DNA from: Methanomicrobiales archaeon
GTDB lineage: Archaea > Halobacteriota > Methanomicrobia > Methanomicrobiales > Methanospirillaceae
NCBI GenBank assembly: GCA_012516785.1
Contig: JAAYWH010000029.1
Location: forward strand, 1-64,000
DNA length: 64,000 bases
Reading direction: 5' to 3'
The position numbers were made by a program, and so were the translations under genes. The stretch's first letter is position 1, and each line of letters opens with the position of its first letter. The notes under the pieces were generated by a model that did no database searches, was not told the DNA's origin, and worked only from the letters and a program-made list of their open reading frames with translations. Of this stretch, positions 63,678-64,000 are shown in pieces.

Positions 63678-63684
63678 TTTTTTT
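63678..63684 (+). terminator. T-run terminator after SIMPL gene
   Basis: Seven T in a row, 10 bases after the stop codon, consistent with archaeal termination. Confidence 0.45.
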
Positions 63685-64000
63685 ATTGTTCCTGACCGGA
63701 GTGGATCCCCTTACCCGGCCGTGCGAGGTCTCTTCCCAGGTGATCGGATGAAGCCTCCTTCGCCTGTGAATGAGGGACAACAAGCCCTTTCAGGAAATGG
63801 GATCGGAGGGCATTCTGCCAGTCCTTTGAGGAGCATAACAGAAAGCCACCCCCGTCGGGCAAACAGAAGGCTTTTCCTGTTCCCTTATCCTGTTCCCTTA
63901 TAGTCCAGGAAAACGCGGTTTTTAGAACATTCTCGCTCTCTCTTTTTACACCATGCATGTTTTTGAGTACCCTTTCCTTTCCGGTACGGATAGGCATACC
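63685..64000. other. Right edge of window, no gene found
   Basis: About 315 bases. A minus-strand frame of 104 codons (63683-63997) and a short plus-strand frame run through it, but neither has a ribosome-binding site or protein-like composition. The next gene probably starts outside the window. Confidence 0.4.

Noticed and set aside
63683-63997. Minus-strand open frame of 104 codons at the right edge
   Set aside because: No ribosome-binding site, no recognisable fold pattern, and rich in residues typical of random GC-rich frames.
1-64000. CRISPR array, IS element or rRNA operon
   Set aside because: No regularly spaced repeats of 25-37 bases, no transposase-like protein and no rRNA-like sequence were seen on either strand.

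Overview
The window is a chromosomal segment of a methanogenic archaeon, most likely of the order Methanomicrobiales. The evidence is a four-gene coenzyme F430 cluster (cfbA, cfbE, cfbD, cfbB), methanogenesis marker protein 9, [NiFe]-hydrogenase maturation genes (hypA, hypE, hypC), an F420H2 oxidase-type flavoprotein and archaeal phosphoribulokinase. Archaeal information-processing genes are also present (PCNA, PriL, Alba, S17e, FtsZ1, the archaeosine enzymes TgtA, ArcS and RaSEA). Genes are densely packed on both strands, often with overlapping stop and start codons. Most of the window looks GC-rich; the first 1.3 kb and the 37.5-38.0 kb gap are visibly AT-rich.

Layout. 0-1.3 kb: two secreted proteins without recognised families. 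1.7-4.1 kb: a fold-type I Orn/Lys/Arg decarboxylase. 4.2-7.3 kb: tgtA-arcS. 7.4-10.2 kb: a three-subunit proton-translocating transhydrogenase (pntAA-pntAB-pntB). 10.3-13.5 kb (minus): M20 peptidase, unknown protein, moaA, rlmE. 13.6-19.7 kb (plus): PCNA, primase large subunit, a ThiN-type protein, S17e, dapA, dapB, a small ferredoxin, asd and alba, linking replication, chromatin and lysine biosynthesis. 20.8-25.0 kb (minus): DUF373 membrane protein, coiled-coil protein, ftsZ1 and a ribbon-helix-helix regulator of the CdrS type with a double palindrome in front of it. 25.2-26.8 kb: cobD-like and cobY genes for cobamide nucleotide-loop assembly. 26.9-29.1 kb: a LOR/SDH-family protein converging on RaSEA. 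29.2-36.4 kb: surface proteins, tRNA-Ser, a membrane phosphoesterase, a ligand-binding lipoprotein, hypC and a UbiA prenyltransferase. 36.6-39.1 kb: a four-CBS protein, tRNA-Glu with a partial copy of its 3' end, and ilvE. 39.1-43.2 kb (minus): the F430 cluster. 43.4-45.9 kb (plus, divergent): marker 9, CitG-like and DUF447 genes. 46-52 kb: hypA-hypE, DedA, a beta-RFAP-synthase-like GHMP protein, Pit with its DUF47 partner, and a DUF2148 protein. 52.5-56.3 kb: fprA, phosphoribulokinase, trkH. 56.4-59.3 kb: a nitrogenase-like operon. 59.9-62.8 kb: leuC-leuD-leuB. The window ends with a SIMPL-domain secreted protein.

The best candidate for an undescribed system is the nitrogenase-like operon at 56.4-59.3 kb. 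It encodes a NifH-type reductase and two different NifD/K-type proteins, each keeping three cluster-type cysteines. It carries none of the nifI, nifB, nifE or nifN genes that would mark nitrogen fixation, and it is distinct from the cfbD of the F430 cluster. That F430 cluster itself lacks its NifH-like partner cfbC within this window.

All calls come from reading the sequence and recalling family motifs. No database search, structure prediction or phylogeny was run.
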